This document shows positions 9,872-19,189 of a stretch of DNA of 64,000 nt, in pieces (positions within the stretch are counted from its first letter, which is position 1; the number at the start of each line of letters is the position of its first letter). Source of the stretch: Mayfieldus sp963772265 (GTDB lineage: Bacteria; Actinomycetota; Thermoleophilia; Solirubrobacterales; 70-9); the NCBI GenBank assembly GCA_963772265.1, contig CAVYWS010000005.1, positions 248,001-312,000 of the forward strand, read 5' to 3'. The translations under genes were made by a program, and so were the position numbers. Under the pieces are notes generated by a model. The model saw only the letters and a list, made by a program, of their open reading frames with translations, had not been told where the DNA came from and searched no databases.

Positions 9872-10643
9872 GCGGCGCGACGGTGGCCCTCCCGAGGCGC
9901 GCCCGTGGCCGGATACGGGTCCTGCGCCGGCGCCTGATCGTCGCCGCCCTCGCGGCGGCGCTGCTGCTCGCCCTCTACATGCTCTGGTTTCGGGACTCCT
10001 CTCTGGTCGCGGTCAAGACCGTCAAGGTCGATGGGACCGGCAAGGGGCCGCTGGAGCGCCAGCTCGACGCCGAGCTGAGCAAGGCCGCGCGCAAGATGAC
10101 GACCCTGCACGTCGACCAGAAGGCCCTCGCCGACGTCGCGAAGCGCTTCACCCTGGTCGAGTCGGTGAGCGCCGACCCGAGCTTTCCCAGCTCGCTCACC
10201 ATCCATGTGGTCGAGCGCCGCCCGGCTGCCCTGATCGGCGAAGGCTCGGGGGCGGTCGCGGTTGCCGGCGACGGGGTCATCCTGCGCGGGCTGCCGGCCG
10301 AGAAGCCTCACCTGCCGCAGCTGCCGCTCTCCTCGGCCCCAAGGGGCCGCAGCTCCAGGGCCCGGTCGCTGCGAGCAGGCCGAGGTCCTCGGGGCGGCGC
10401 CGGCGGCTCTGCGCCGCTACGTCGACCACAGCTTCAACGGCAGCAGCGGCGTCGGCGTGAGCCTCGACGGAGGGGTCGAGCTGAGCTTCGGGAACGCGGC
10501 CGCGGGCGGCGGAGAAATGGCGGGCCGCCGCCGCGGTTCTCTCCGATCCGGAGCTCGGGCCGCTTGATTATGTAGACCTCTCGGTCCCCGGCCGTCCGGC
10601 GGTCGGCGGCAGCAGCCATTCGCCGCCGCCGATCGCAAGCGGC
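9868..10643 (+). CDS. ftsQ: FtsQ/DivIB, divisome bitopic protein (about three frameshifts)
   Basis: Single-pass divisome scaffold. ATG 9868 begins MSGATVALPRR, followed by a basic cytoplasmic stretch, a membrane segment (LIVAALAAALLLALYMLWF) and a POTRA-like domain with DPSFPSSLTIHVVERRPAA. A missing C near 10340 and a missing G near 10375 move the frame, then one extra G near 10510 restores it. The tail reads EKWRAAAAVL and then YVDLSVPGRPAVGG, as in actinobacterial FtsQ C termini, and stops at TGA 10641-10643. About 258 residues. Location between murB and ftsZ supports the call. Confidence 0.86.
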
Positions 10644-10772
10644 TGAGAGCGGCGCTCCGGCCGAACCGGCTCGGCGCCCGCAAACCGCATTGACATGGCG
10701 GGATCGGCGTCTTCGCGGCCCTCGTGCCTGGCCTCGGGTCAACCCTCGACCACAGGGTTAGGCTAGGGAACT

Positions 10773-10788
10773 CTCAACCCGGGTTGAG
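10773..10788. promoter_or_regulatory. Perfect 16-bp palindrome upstream of ftsZ
   Basis: CTCAACCCGGGTTGAG is a perfect dyad in the 317-nt ftsQ-ftsZ gap (10644-10960), 32 nt upstream of the -35 box of the promoter proposed below. Related half-sequences lie beside it: GGGTCAACCCTCG near 10737 and TTGACCCGGG at 10807-10816. A dyad of this size above a promoter suggests an operator. I cannot assign a regulator. The rest of this gap shows no gene. Confidence 0.6.
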
Positions 10789-10819
10789 ATATCGGTCTGC
10801 AGGATCTTGACCCGGGCGT

Positions 10820-10848
10820 TTGACAGAGGGCCCGGAATGCCCTACGTT
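10820..10848 (+). promoter_or_regulatory. Predicted housekeeping promoter of ftsZ
   Basis: TTGACA (10820-10825), a 17-nt spacer, then TACGTT (10843-10848). The -35 is a perfect consensus for the principal sigma factor, the spacing is ideal and the -10 matches four of six bases. Transcription would begin around 10855, leaving a leader of about 105 nt before the ftsZ ATG at 10961. A separate ftsZ promoter at the end of a dcw operon is common. Confidence 0.65.
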
Positions 10849-10960
10849 GAGCGCAATTCCGCCAAGGCGCAGACTATGCCGAACCCTGAAGCATGGCTGC
10901 AGTCTCGGACGGAACGAAGGCTCAACTCAAACAGCGGCCTCCCTTAGGGCCAAACGGGAA

Positions 10961-12041
10961 ATGGAATCCACCTATCTCGCGGTGATCAAGGTCGTCGGCG
11001 CGGGCGGCGGCGGCACCAATGCCGTCAGTCGCATGGTCGACGCCGGCATTCGCGGCGTCGAGTTCGTCGCCGTCAACACCGACGCGCAGGCGCTTCAGGC
11101 CTGTGACGCCGACATCAAGCTTTCGATCGGCTCCGGAGCTGACCCGCGGCCTCGGTGCCGGCGGCAATCCCGAGGTCGGCGCCGGCGCCGCGGCCGAGAG
11201 CCGCGATGAGATCAAGGAGGCGCTGAAGGGCGCCGACATGGTCTTCGTCACCGCCGGCGAGGGTGGCGGCACCGGAACCGGCGCCGCCCCGGTGATCGCC
11301 GAGATCGCCAAGGAGGAGATCGGCGCCCTGACCGTCGGCGCGGTCACCAAGCCGTTCGAGTTCGAGGGCAAGAAGCGGATGCAGCAGGCGCTCGAGGGGA
11401 TCGAGAAGCTCCGCAACAACGTCGACACCCTGATCATCGTCCCGAACGAGAAGCTGCTGCAGGCGGTCGAGCGCCGCACCAGCGTGCTCGAGGCCTTCCG
11501 GAGGCCGACGACATCCTGCGCCAGGGCGTCCAGGGCATCACCGACCTGATCACGATCCCGGGCCTGATCAACCTCGACTTCGCCGACGTGCGCACGATCA
11601 TGCGCGACGCCGGCTCGGCCCTGATGGGCGTCGGCACGCGCCTCCGGCGAGAGCCGTGCCCTGGACGCCGCCAAGGCCGCGATCACCTCGCCGCTGATCG
11701 AGGAGTCGATCAACGGCGCGACCGGGATGCTGCTCAACATCACCGGCCCCGAGGACCTCGGCCTGTTCGAGGTCAACGAGGCCGCGCAGCTGGTCCAGGC
11801 CGAGGCCGACGACAACGCCAACATCATCTTCGGCTCGGTCGTCGACCAGGCGATGCGCGACGAGGTCCGGGTCACCGTGATCGCCACCGGCTTCGAGGGC
11901 TTCGAGCTGCTCGCCCGCTCCCCGCAGCGGGTGCGCCGCGCTGCGAGAGCCGGCGCCGGGTCTCGGCCGAGGACACCGATCTGCGCGGACTGCGGGTCGA
12001 CGAGGACGACATCGACGTGCCCGGCCTTCCTGCAGGACTAG
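10961..12041 (+). CDS. ftsZ: FtsZ, tubulin-like division GTPase (about five frameshifts)
   Basis: GTPase that forms the Z ring. ATG 10961 gives MESTYLAVIKVVGAGGGGTN, matching actinobacterial FtsZ N termini. The tubulin signature AGEGGGTGTGAAPVIAE and the T7-loop region GLINLDFADVRTIM are present. Indels fall near 11140 (extra base), 11502 (missing G), 11638 (extra C), 11940, and 12030 (extra G), where CCCGGCC reads as CCCGCC. The repaired end is VDEDDIDVPAFLQD, the conserved C-terminal peptide that binds FtsZ partners, with TAG at 12039-12041. About 359 residues, somewhat shorter than usual because the C-terminal linker is short. Confidence 0.93.
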
Positions 12042-12079
12042 CCATGAGACGCGGTTTGCGGCTGGCCCCTGCCTCATGG
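12042..12079 (+). terminator. Hairpin after ftsZ (possible terminator)
   Basis: CCATGAG (12042-12048) pairs perfectly with CTCATGG (12073-12079) immediately after the ftsZ stop codon. There is no T-run, so termination is uncertain. The gap to gcvT is only 63 nt and holds no recognisable glycine riboswitch. Confidence 0.4.
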
Positions 12080-12104
12080 AGCTGCGCTCCAATACGCTGG
12101 CCGG

Positions 12105-13201
12105 GTGAACGACGCGACGCTACGCCGCACTCCCCTCTACGAGCAGCCACCGCGAGGCGGGCGGCAAGATGGTGCCGTTCGCCGGCTGGGAGATGCCGGT
12201 CGCAGTACGAGGGGATCCGCGAGGAGCACCTCGCGGTGCGAACGCACGCCGGGATCTTCGACGTCTCCCACATGGGCGAGGTCGAGACCGAGGGGCCCGG
12301 TGCGCTCGCCTACCTGCAGCGGCTGCTCTCCAACGACGTCTCCAAGATCGAGATCGGCGGCGCCCAGTACTCGTGCCTGGCCAACGAGGGGGGCGGGGTG
12401 ATCGACGACCTCTTCACCTACCGGCTCGGCGACGACCGCTACCTGACCGTCACCAATGCCGCCAACCACGAGACCGACCTCGAGTGGCTGGGCAGCCGCA
12501 GCCAGGGGCTTCGACGTCGCCGTCCGCGACGTCGCCGACCGCTACGCGATGCTCGCCGTGCAGGGGCCGAACGCGCGCGCGGATCGTCGCCTCGCACGCT
12601 CAACGTCGAGCTGCCGCGAGCGGATGCACGTCGCAGGTCGCGCGCATCGGCGGCCGGCCGGCGCTGGTCTGCGGAACCGGCTACACCGGCGAGGACGGGG
12701 TCGAGCTGCTGATCGACCCCGAGGTCGCGCGCGGCGATCTGGGTCGAGCTGGTCGACGCCGGCGTCGTCCCCTGCGGCCTCGGCGCCCGCGACACCCTGC
12801 GGCTCGAGGTCTGCTTTCACCTCCACGGCAACGACCTGACCCCCGATCGCAACCCGATCGAGGCGGGGCTCGGCTGGTGCTGCAAGGAGGCGACCGGCTT
12901 CGTCGGCTCGGAGGAGATCGCCGCGGTGCGCGCCGCCGGGCCGGCCGAGAAGCTGGTCCCGTTCACGATCGAGGGCGCGCGGCATCCCGCGGCCCGGCAA
13001 CGAGGTCTACAGCGAGGCGAGGCTGGTCGGCGAGGTGACCAGCGGGACCTTTTCGCCCTCGCTGGAGATCGGGATCGGGATGGCATACGTTGCCGCCCGG
13101 CTCGCCGAGCCGGGCACCGAGCTGGAGATCGACGTCCGCGGCGCGCCGCCGCGCCGCGAGGTCGGCGTCCAAGCCCCTCTACAGCAAAGGAGAGAGCGTG
13201 A
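12105..13201 (+). CDS. gcvT: GcvT, glycine cleavage T protein (about ten frameshifts)
   Basis: Aminomethyltransferase of the glycine cleavage system: releases ammonia from the aminomethyl-lipoyl H protein and forms methylene-tetrahydrofolate. GTG 12105 begins VNDATLRRTPLYEQ. Joined across frames the sequence reads AGGKMVPFAGWEMPV, FDVSHMGEVE, LSNDVSKIEIGGAQYSCL, CGTGYTGEDGVELL, LGARDTLRLE and VTSGTFSPSLEIGIGMAYV, a complete T protein. Frame changes lie near 12147, 12201, 12507, 12578, 12625, 12645, 12740, 12985 and 13160, mostly one extra base. The exact stop is unclear; TGA at 13199-13201, overlapping gcvH, is most likely. Confidence 0.88.
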
Positions 13202-13589
13202 GCGATCCAGTACCCCGACGGGCTCCTTTACCACCCCGAGCATGACTGGGCCAAGGTCGAGGGAGAGACAGCGACATTCGGCATCACCTGGTACGCGCAG
13301 GACGCCCTCGGAGAGGTGGTCTTCTACGACCCACCCGAGGTCGGCACCGAGGTCAAGAAGGACGAGGCTCTACGCCGAGGTCGAGTCGGTGAAGGCCGTC
13401 TCCGACGTCTTCGCGCCGCTCTCGGGCGAGGTCACGGAGACCAATCCGGTGCTCGTCGACGGCCCCGAGAAGATCAACTCGGACCCCTACGGCGACGGCT
13501 GGCTGGTCAAGGTCAAGCTCTCCGAACCGTCGGAGACCGACGAGCTGATGGACGCCGGCGCCTACCGGAAGATGCTCGAGGACGCCTAG
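13198..13589 (+). CDS. gcvH: GcvH, lipoyl carrier of glycine cleavage (two frameshifts)
   Basis: Lipoylated shuttle protein of the glycine cleavage complex. GTG 13198 follows AAAGGAGAG. The protein reads VSD then QYPDGLLYHPEHDWAKVEGE, GITWYAQDALGEVVFYDPPEVG and VESVKAVSDVFAPLSG, where the lysine of ESVKA is the lipoylation site. It ends MDAGAYRKMLEDA at TAG 13587-13589. Single extra bases occur near 13208 and 13372. About 129 residues, the usual length. A 77-nt gap separates it from gcvPA. Confidence 0.93.
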
Positions 13590-13666
13590 ATCACCGGTCG
13601 GCGGCAGTCGTCAGACTCTGACGCCATGACTCGGGCCACCGGGAACGACGAACGAGGAACGGAGCT

Positions 13667-15055
13667 GTGAGCCGCTACACGTCGGCAACCGACGCCGACC
13701 GGGCCGAGATGCTGGCCGAGATCGGGGTCGGGTCGGTCGAGGAGCTGTTCGCGGAGATCCCCGAGCCGCTGCGCCTGCAGCGGCCGCTCGAGCTGCCCGA
13801 CGGCCTCAGCGAGCCCGAGGTGTTCGAGCGCCTCGCGGCGCTGGCGGAGCGAAACGCCGACGCCGACCATCGAGGCCTGCTTCATCGGCGCCGGGATGTA
13901 CGACCACTACGTGCCGGCGATCGTCGACGCGATCACCCAGCGCTCGGAATTCCTCACCCCCTACACGCCCTACCAGCCCGAGGTCTCCCAGGGAGGGCTG
14001 CAGGTGATGTTCGAGTTCCAGACCGCGATGTCGGAGCTGACCGGGCTTCCCGTCTCCAGCGCCGGCCTCTACGAGGGGCCCTCGACCGTCGCCTCGGCCG
14101 GCTATCTGGCCCGCGGAGCGACCGGGCGCTCGCGCTTCGTCGTCTCGCGCGGGGTCCATCCCCACAGCCGCGAGACCCTTGCCACCTATGCCGCCGGCTG
14201 GGACGTGGAGATCGTCGAGGTCGGCCTCGAAGACGGCGCTCACCGACGCGGCCGCGCTGGCCGACGCGGTCGACGGCGAGACCGCAGCCCTGTTCCTGCA
14301 GAGCCCAAACTTCCTCGGCGCGGTCGAGGACGTCGAGGCGCTCGGCGGCGCGGCCAAGCGGCACGGGGCGCTGCTCGTCGTCGCCTGCGACCCGATGACG
14401 CTCGGGGTGCTGAAGCCTCCCGGCGAATGCGGCGCCGACATCGCCGTCGGCGAAGGCCAGCCGCTCGGCAACCGGCTCGACTACGGCGGACCCTCGTTCG
14501 GGTTCTTCTGCGCGACCGAGGAGCACTTGCGACGGATGCCGGGGCGGATCGCCGGCGAGACGGTCGACGCCGACGGCCGGCGCGGCTTCGTCCTCACCCT
14601 GCAGACACGCGAGCAGCACATCCGCCGCGAGAAGGCGACCCACAACATCTGCACCGCGCAGGCACTGAACGCGCTCGGGGCCATGGTCCACCTCGCCTGG
14701 CTCGGTCGCCAGGGCTACCGCGAGCTGGGCGAGCTGCTGGTGCGGCGCACCGCCTACGCCCGCGAGCGGCTGTCGCAGGTCAAGGGCGTCGAGCTTCTGC
14801 ACGGAGGCGCCCGTTGCGCGCGAGTTCGCCCTGCGCCTCGACGCACCGGTGGGCGAGGTGCTCGACCGCTGCGCCGAGCGCGGGATCGCCGCCGGCTACC
14901 CGCTCGGGCGCGAGTACCCCGAGTACGAGGACGGCCTGCTGGTCGCAATCACCGAGCGCCGCAGCCGCGAGCAGATCGACCGGCTGGCCGAGGCGTTGGG
15001 CGATGCGATCGCCGGGGCCGGCGGCCTGCGGGAGAAGGTCGAGGTGGCGGGATGA
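13667..15055 (+). CDS. gcvPA: GcvPA, glycine dehydrogenase (decarboxylating) subunit 1 (three frameshifts)
   Basis: N-terminal half-enzyme of split P protein, a PLP-dependent glycine decarboxylase. GTG 13667 begins VSRYTSATDADRAEML. Characteristic segments are FLTPYTPYQPEVSQGGLQ, ASAGYLARGATGR, GGPSFGFFCATEEHLRRMPG and QTREQHIRREKATHNICT. Extra bases are inferred near 13868, 14238 and 14812. The protein ends EKVEVAG at TGA 15053-15055, overlapping the gcvPB ATG. About 461 residues, normal for a two-subunit P protein. It works with GcvPB, GcvH and GcvT encoded alongside. Confidence 0.94.
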
Positions 15056-16579
15056 CGCCGGCGCCGAGCCTGACCGAGACCCCGATGCAGGCCGATCGGG
15101 CCCGCACGATCTTCGACAAGTCCGAGCCGGGCCGCCGCGCGGCGGCGATGCCCGACGCCGGGGTCCCCGAGCCGGCCGCTGGAGGAGCTGATCCCGGCCA
15201 AGCTGCTGCGCTCCGAGCCGCCGCGCCTGCCGGAGATCTCGGAGCCGGAGATCGTCCGCCACTACAACCGCATCTCGCGGCGCAACTTCGACCTCGACTC
15301 CGGCTTCTATCCGCTCGGCTCCTGCACGATGAAGCACAACCCGCGGCTCAACGAGCGCGTGGCGGCGTTGCCCGGCCACGCCCGGCTTCACCCCGCCCAG
15401 GATCCGAAGCGCGCCCAGGGCGCGCTGGAGCTGATGTGGCAGCTGCAGCAGTTCCTTGCCGAGATCTGCGGCCTGCCCCACGTCAGCCTTCAGCCCTCCG
15501 CGGGATCGCACGGCGAGCTGGCCGGGCTGCTGCTGACCCGCGCCTACCACGCGGACCGCGGCGAAGAGCACTCCAAGATCCTGACCCCCGACACCGCGCA
15601 CGGAACCAACCCGGCCACTGTGACGATGGCCGGATACGAGGTCGTCAAGGTGGCGACCAACGAGCGCGGCGGGGTGGAGATCGACGACCTGCGGGCGAAG
15701 GCGACCGACGAGGTCGCCTGCCTGATGCTGACCAACCCGAACACCCTCGGCCTGTTCGACGAGAACATCGCCGAGATCGCCGAGATCGTGCACGGGATCG
15801 GCGGGACGCTCTACTACGACGGGGCCAACCTGAACGCGATCATGGGCCACACGCGACCGGGAGACATGGGCTTCGACATCGTCCACGTCAACCTGCACAA
15901 GTCGTTCTCCCAGCCGCACGGCGGCGGCGGCCCCGGGGCCGGGCCGATCGCCGTCTCCGACCGCATCGAGCCCTTCCTGCCCCGGCCGCAGGTCGTCAGG
16001 CGGGAGCGGGCCAACGGCGCCGAGCCGGCCTACGAGCTCGACCACGAGCGGCCGAAGTCGATCGGGCGCCTGCGCGGCTTCCAGGGCAACTTCGGCGTCT
16101 TCGTGCGCTCGCTCGCCTACATGCTCAGCCTCGGCGGCGACGGTCTGGCCGAGGCCTCCGAGACCGCGGTCCTGAACGCCAACTACCTGCTCGCCCGCAT
16201 GCGCAAGGGTCGCGCCGGCCGCTACCTGCCGGTCGCATTCGACCGCACCTGCATGCACGAGTTCGTCCTCTCCGGCAAGCCGGCGAAGGGCGAGCTGGGG
16301 GTGCAGACCCTCGACGTCGCCAAGCGGCTGCTCGACTTCGGCTTCCATCCGCCGACCGTCTACTTCCCGCTGCTGGTCGACGAGGCCTTGATGGTCGAGC
16401 CGACCGAGACCGAGCCGCGGGAGAACCTCGACGCCTTCGCCGAAGCGATCGAGCGCATCCTCGAGGAGGCCGAGGCCGACCCCGAGACCCTCAGGCAGGC
16501 CCCCTACACGACCCCCGTGCGCCGCCTCGACGAGGTCAGGGCGAACCGCCAGCCGGTCGTGCGCCAGCCGCTGGACTAG
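15052..16579 (+). CDS. gcvPB: GcvPB, glycine dehydrogenase (decarboxylating) subunit 2 (one frameshift)
   Basis: PLP-binding half of split P protein. ATG 15052 overlaps the gcvPA stop. An extra base near 15175 shifts the frame; from there RHYNRISRRNFDLDSGFYPL, GSCTMKHNPRLNE, SAGSHGELAG and NLHKSFSQPHGGGGPGAGPI follow. The lysine of LHKSFS is the expected PLP Schiff-base residue. The frame then runs uninterrupted to TAG at 16577-16579. About 508 residues. The stop overlaps that of the convergent LigD-type gene in a shared CTAG. Confidence 0.95.
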
Positions 16580-17513
16580 GCGGCGGCGCTCAGCTTCGCG
16601 AAGCTCCGGCAGCGTCTGCTCGAGCTCGAGCACCGGGGCGAAGAGGTCGCCGTGCTTCTCGACTCGCTTCAGCACGTCTGAGGACTCGAAGACGAGAAGC
16701 TCCTTGTCGCCCTTCTTCGGCGCACTTGGAGACCTCGTCCCAGCTCACCGGCGTCGAGACCGTCGGGTGCTCGCGGGCGCGCATCGAGTAGACCGCGACG
16801 GTCGTCTTGCGCGGGTGATTCTGGCTCCAGTCGAGGAAGACCTTGCCCTTGCGGATCTCCTTGCTCATCTTCGAGACGACCTTGCCGGTCTGCTTCTCGA
16901 GGAACTGGGCCATCGCCTTGGCGAACGGCTTGGTCTCGTCGTAATGCGACTTTGTGTTGAGCGGGACGTAGACCTGAAGTCCCTTCGAGCCGGTCGTCTT
17001 CGGGAAGCACTGAAGCTCGAAGTGCCCGAACATCTCGCGCAGCTGCAGGGCGATCTGGCAGCAGTCGACGATATTGGCCGGCGGCCCGGGGTCGAGGTCG
17101 AAGGCGAGCACGGTCGGCTGCGCCGGCCTGCGCGCGATCGACAGCGACGGGTGCAGTTCGACCGTCGCCAGCTGCGCCATCCAGATCAGGGTGGGGCGGC
17201 CGTCGCAGACGCAGAAGTCGATCTTGCCGGCGTGCGGCCCGGCGGTCACGGTCGCCGTCTTCACCCACTTCGGGCGGTGCCTGGGGCAGCGCTTCTCGAA
17301 GAAGGCAGCGTTGAGGTTCTCGACGCCCTCGGGAAAGCGGCGCAGGGTCACCGCGCGGCCGGCGAGGTGGGGGACCATCACGTCGGCGATGCGGGCGTAG
17401 TAGTCGATCATCTCGCCCTTGGTGAAGCCGGTCTTCGGGTAGAGGACCTTGTCGAGGTTGGTGAGCTTCAGCTCACGCCCGTCGACCTCGACTTCGCGGT
17501 CCTGGCCCGCCAC
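16576..17513 (-). CDS. LigD-type primase-polymerase domain protein (two frameshifts near C end)
   Basis: Archaeo-eukaryotic-primase-type polymerase of bacterial non-homologous end joining, here without ligase or nuclease domains. GTG at 17513 starts VAGQDREVEVDGRELKLTN, typical of LigD PolDom. AFDLDPGPP carries the metal-binding DxD, TTGSKGLQVYVPLN is the nucleotide-binding segment, and GKVFLDWSQN and RAREHPTVSTP follow. Extra bases near 16727 and 16610 must be removed to read KKGDKELL and HGDLFAPVLELEQTLP, ending SFAKLSAAA with TAG at 16578-16576. About 311 residues. It lies three nt after ku. The ligase partner is not in this window. Confidence 0.9.
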
Positions 17514-17516
17514 CGG

Positions 17517-18446
17517 CTAGGACTTCGACTTCGACTTCGAACGCGACTTCGGCTTCGAGCGGGAGGAGCTCGAGGACTTGCGCCGCGAGGAGCTCGACGA
17601 CTTAGCCGTCGACTTCTTGCGCGCCGGCTTTCGTTTTGCGCCGCCGTCGCCGCCGAGGTCCTCGCCCTTGACCGCGGCGAGGCTCTCCTCGAGCGCCGCC
17701 ATCAGGTCCGGCGCCTTGGTGGGCTCCGGCTCGTCGGCCTCGGCGGTAACGACTTCCTTGCCGGCGCCCTTCTGCTCGATCAGCGAAAGAAGTTGCTCGC
17801 GGTACTCGTCGCGGTACTTGTCGGCGTCGAAGTCGCCGGCCAGCGAGTCGATCAGCTTTTCGGCCATCTCGCGCTCGCGCTTGTCGACCCGCGGTGCGCT
17901 GTCGGGTAGGACGTCGTCGAGCTCCGTCGGCGCCACGACTTCGTCGGCGAAGCGCATCGTGGTCAGGGTCAGAACGTTGCCCATCGGCCGGATCGCCGCC
18001 AGATGCTCCTTGTTTCGCAGTACGAAGCGGGCGATCGCGGCCTTGCCGGAGGCGGCCATCGCCTTGACCAGCAGGCCGTATGCCTTCTCAGCGCCCTCGG
18101 CAGGGCCCAGGTAGTAGGGACTCTCGAAGTAGATCGGGTCGATGTCCTCGATGTCGACGAAGTCCTGGATCTCGATTGCCCGCGTCTTGGCCGGCGTCAA
18201 CTCGTCGAGCTCGTCGCGGGAGAAGGTGACGTATCGGTCGGGGGCGATCTCGTAGCCCTTGACGATCTCGTCGTAGGAGACCTCTTTGCCGTCGGCCTCG
18301 GCGACGCGCTTGTGGCGCACCCGCGAGCTGTCGGATTCGCGCAGCTCGTTGAAGCGGATCGTCTTGCGCGAGACCGCGCTGTAGAGCCGGACCGGCACGT
18401 TGAGCAGCCCGAAGCTGATGGTTCCTGACCAGATTGCGCGGGGCAT
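17517..18446 (-). CDS. ku: Ku, DNA end-binding protein of bacterial NHEJ
   Basis: Homodimeric ring that threads onto double-strand breaks and recruits LigD-type enzymes. MPRAIWSGTISFGLLNVPV at the N terminus is diagnostic, as are YYLGPAEGAEKAYGLL and LTTMRFADEV. 309 residues, intact. The last ~60 residues form a low-complexity tail rich in Lys, Ser and Arg, such as RKSSSSSRSKPKSRSKSK. Basic Ku tails are known in other actinobacteria and assist DNA binding; a tail this serine-rich is less usual. It is transcribed with the polymerase gene and divergently from the ABC transporter. Confidence 0.97.
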   Translation of the reverse strand: MPRAIWSGTISFGLLNVPVRLYSAVSRKTIRFNELRESDSSRVRHKRVAEADGKEVSYDEIVKGYEIAPDRYVTFSRDELDELTPAKTRAIEIQDFVDIEDIDPIYFESPYYLGPAEGAEKAYGLLVKAMAASGKAAIARFVLRNKEHLAAIRPMGNVLTLTTMRFADEVVAPTELDDVLPDSAPRVDKREREMAEKLIDSLAGDFDADKYRDEYREQLLSLIEQKGAGKEVVTAEADEPEPTKAPDLMAALEESLAAVKGEDLGGDGGAKRKPARKKSTAKSSSSSRRKSSSSSRSKPKSRSKSKSKS

Positions 18447-18532
18447 GGCTGGATTCTTCCAGGCACCTACCCTCGGCTCCTTTAGGCCAACCGAAGCGGG
18501 TGAGGTCTTGCGACCCCTGGGATCATCCCCGC

Positions 18533-19189
18533 GTGCGATTCGAGCTTCGCGACGTCAGCCTCAGCCGCGGGGGCGAGCAGGTCCTGCGCGACGTCAGCGC
18601 CCAGATCCCGCCCGGCACGACCTCGGTCGTCGGGCCCTCCGGCGCGGGCAAGTCGACCCTTCTGCGGCTGCTCAACCGGCTTGCCGACCCGGACTCGGGA
18701 GAGGTTTCCTACAACGGCCGGCCGCTGGCCGAATACGACCCGCTGAAGCTGCGCCGTGAGGTCTCGCTGGTGCCCCAGCTCCCCGCCCTGGGCGAGGGAA
18801 GCGTCGCCGGCAACATCACCTACGCCGCCGAGCTGGCCGGATGCGATCCGGACTGCCACCGCAACCTGCAGCTTGCCGGCCTTGACGACTCCTTCGCGGA
18901 CCGCGACACCGGCCGGCTCTCGGTCGGGGAGCAGCAGCGGGCGATGCTGGCGCGGGCGCTTGCCCAGCGGCCGCAGGTGCTGCTGCTCGACGAGCCGACC
19001 TCGGCCCTGGACGAGGCCACCCGCGACGCGGTTGAGCGAACCCTCGCCGAGCTGCGCCGCGAGATCGACGTCTCGATCGTCCTCGTCAGCCACGACCCCG
19101 AGCAGGCGCGCAGGCTCGGGGACTGGGTGCTGCGGATGGAGGACGGCAGGCTGGTCGAGGCGGGACCGGTGGAGAGGGTGCTGGCGTGA
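18533..19189 (+). CDS. FetA-like ABC transporter ATP-binding protein
   Basis: ATPase subunit of a two-gene ABC system. GTG 18533 (VRFELRDVSLSRGGEQVL) is chosen over an upstream in-frame ATG because homologous sequence starts here. Walker A GPSGAGKST, signature LSVGEQQRAMLARAL, Walker B VLLLDEPTSALD and switch His in VSHD are intact. 218 residues. The next gene is a FetB/UPF0014-type permease, so by family knowledge this is probably a FetAB-type iron or metal exporter. The substrate is not shown by the sequence. Confidence 0.88.
   Translation: MRFELRDVSLSRGGEQVLRDVSAQIPPGTTSVVGPSGAGKSTLLRLLNRLADPDSGEVSYNGRPLAEYDPLKLRREVSLVPQLPALGEGSVAGNITYAAELAGCDPDCHRNLQLAGLDDSFADRDTGRLSVGEQQRAMLARALAQRPQVLLLDEPTSALDEATRDAVERTLAELRREIDVSIVLVSHDPEQARRLGDWVLRMEDGRLVEAGPVERVLA

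Noticed and set aside
12042..12104. Glycine riboswitch before gcvT
   Set aside because: The gap is only 63 nt, too short for an aptamer, and lacks the conserved core; it holds a simple 7-bp hairpin.
8948..13201. Programmed ribosomal frameshifting or recoding in murB, ftsQ, ftsZ and gcvT
   Set aside because: The shifts occur many times per gene, in differing contexts, without slippery heptamers, stop-codon pauses or stimulatory hairpins at each site. Sequencing error explains them better.
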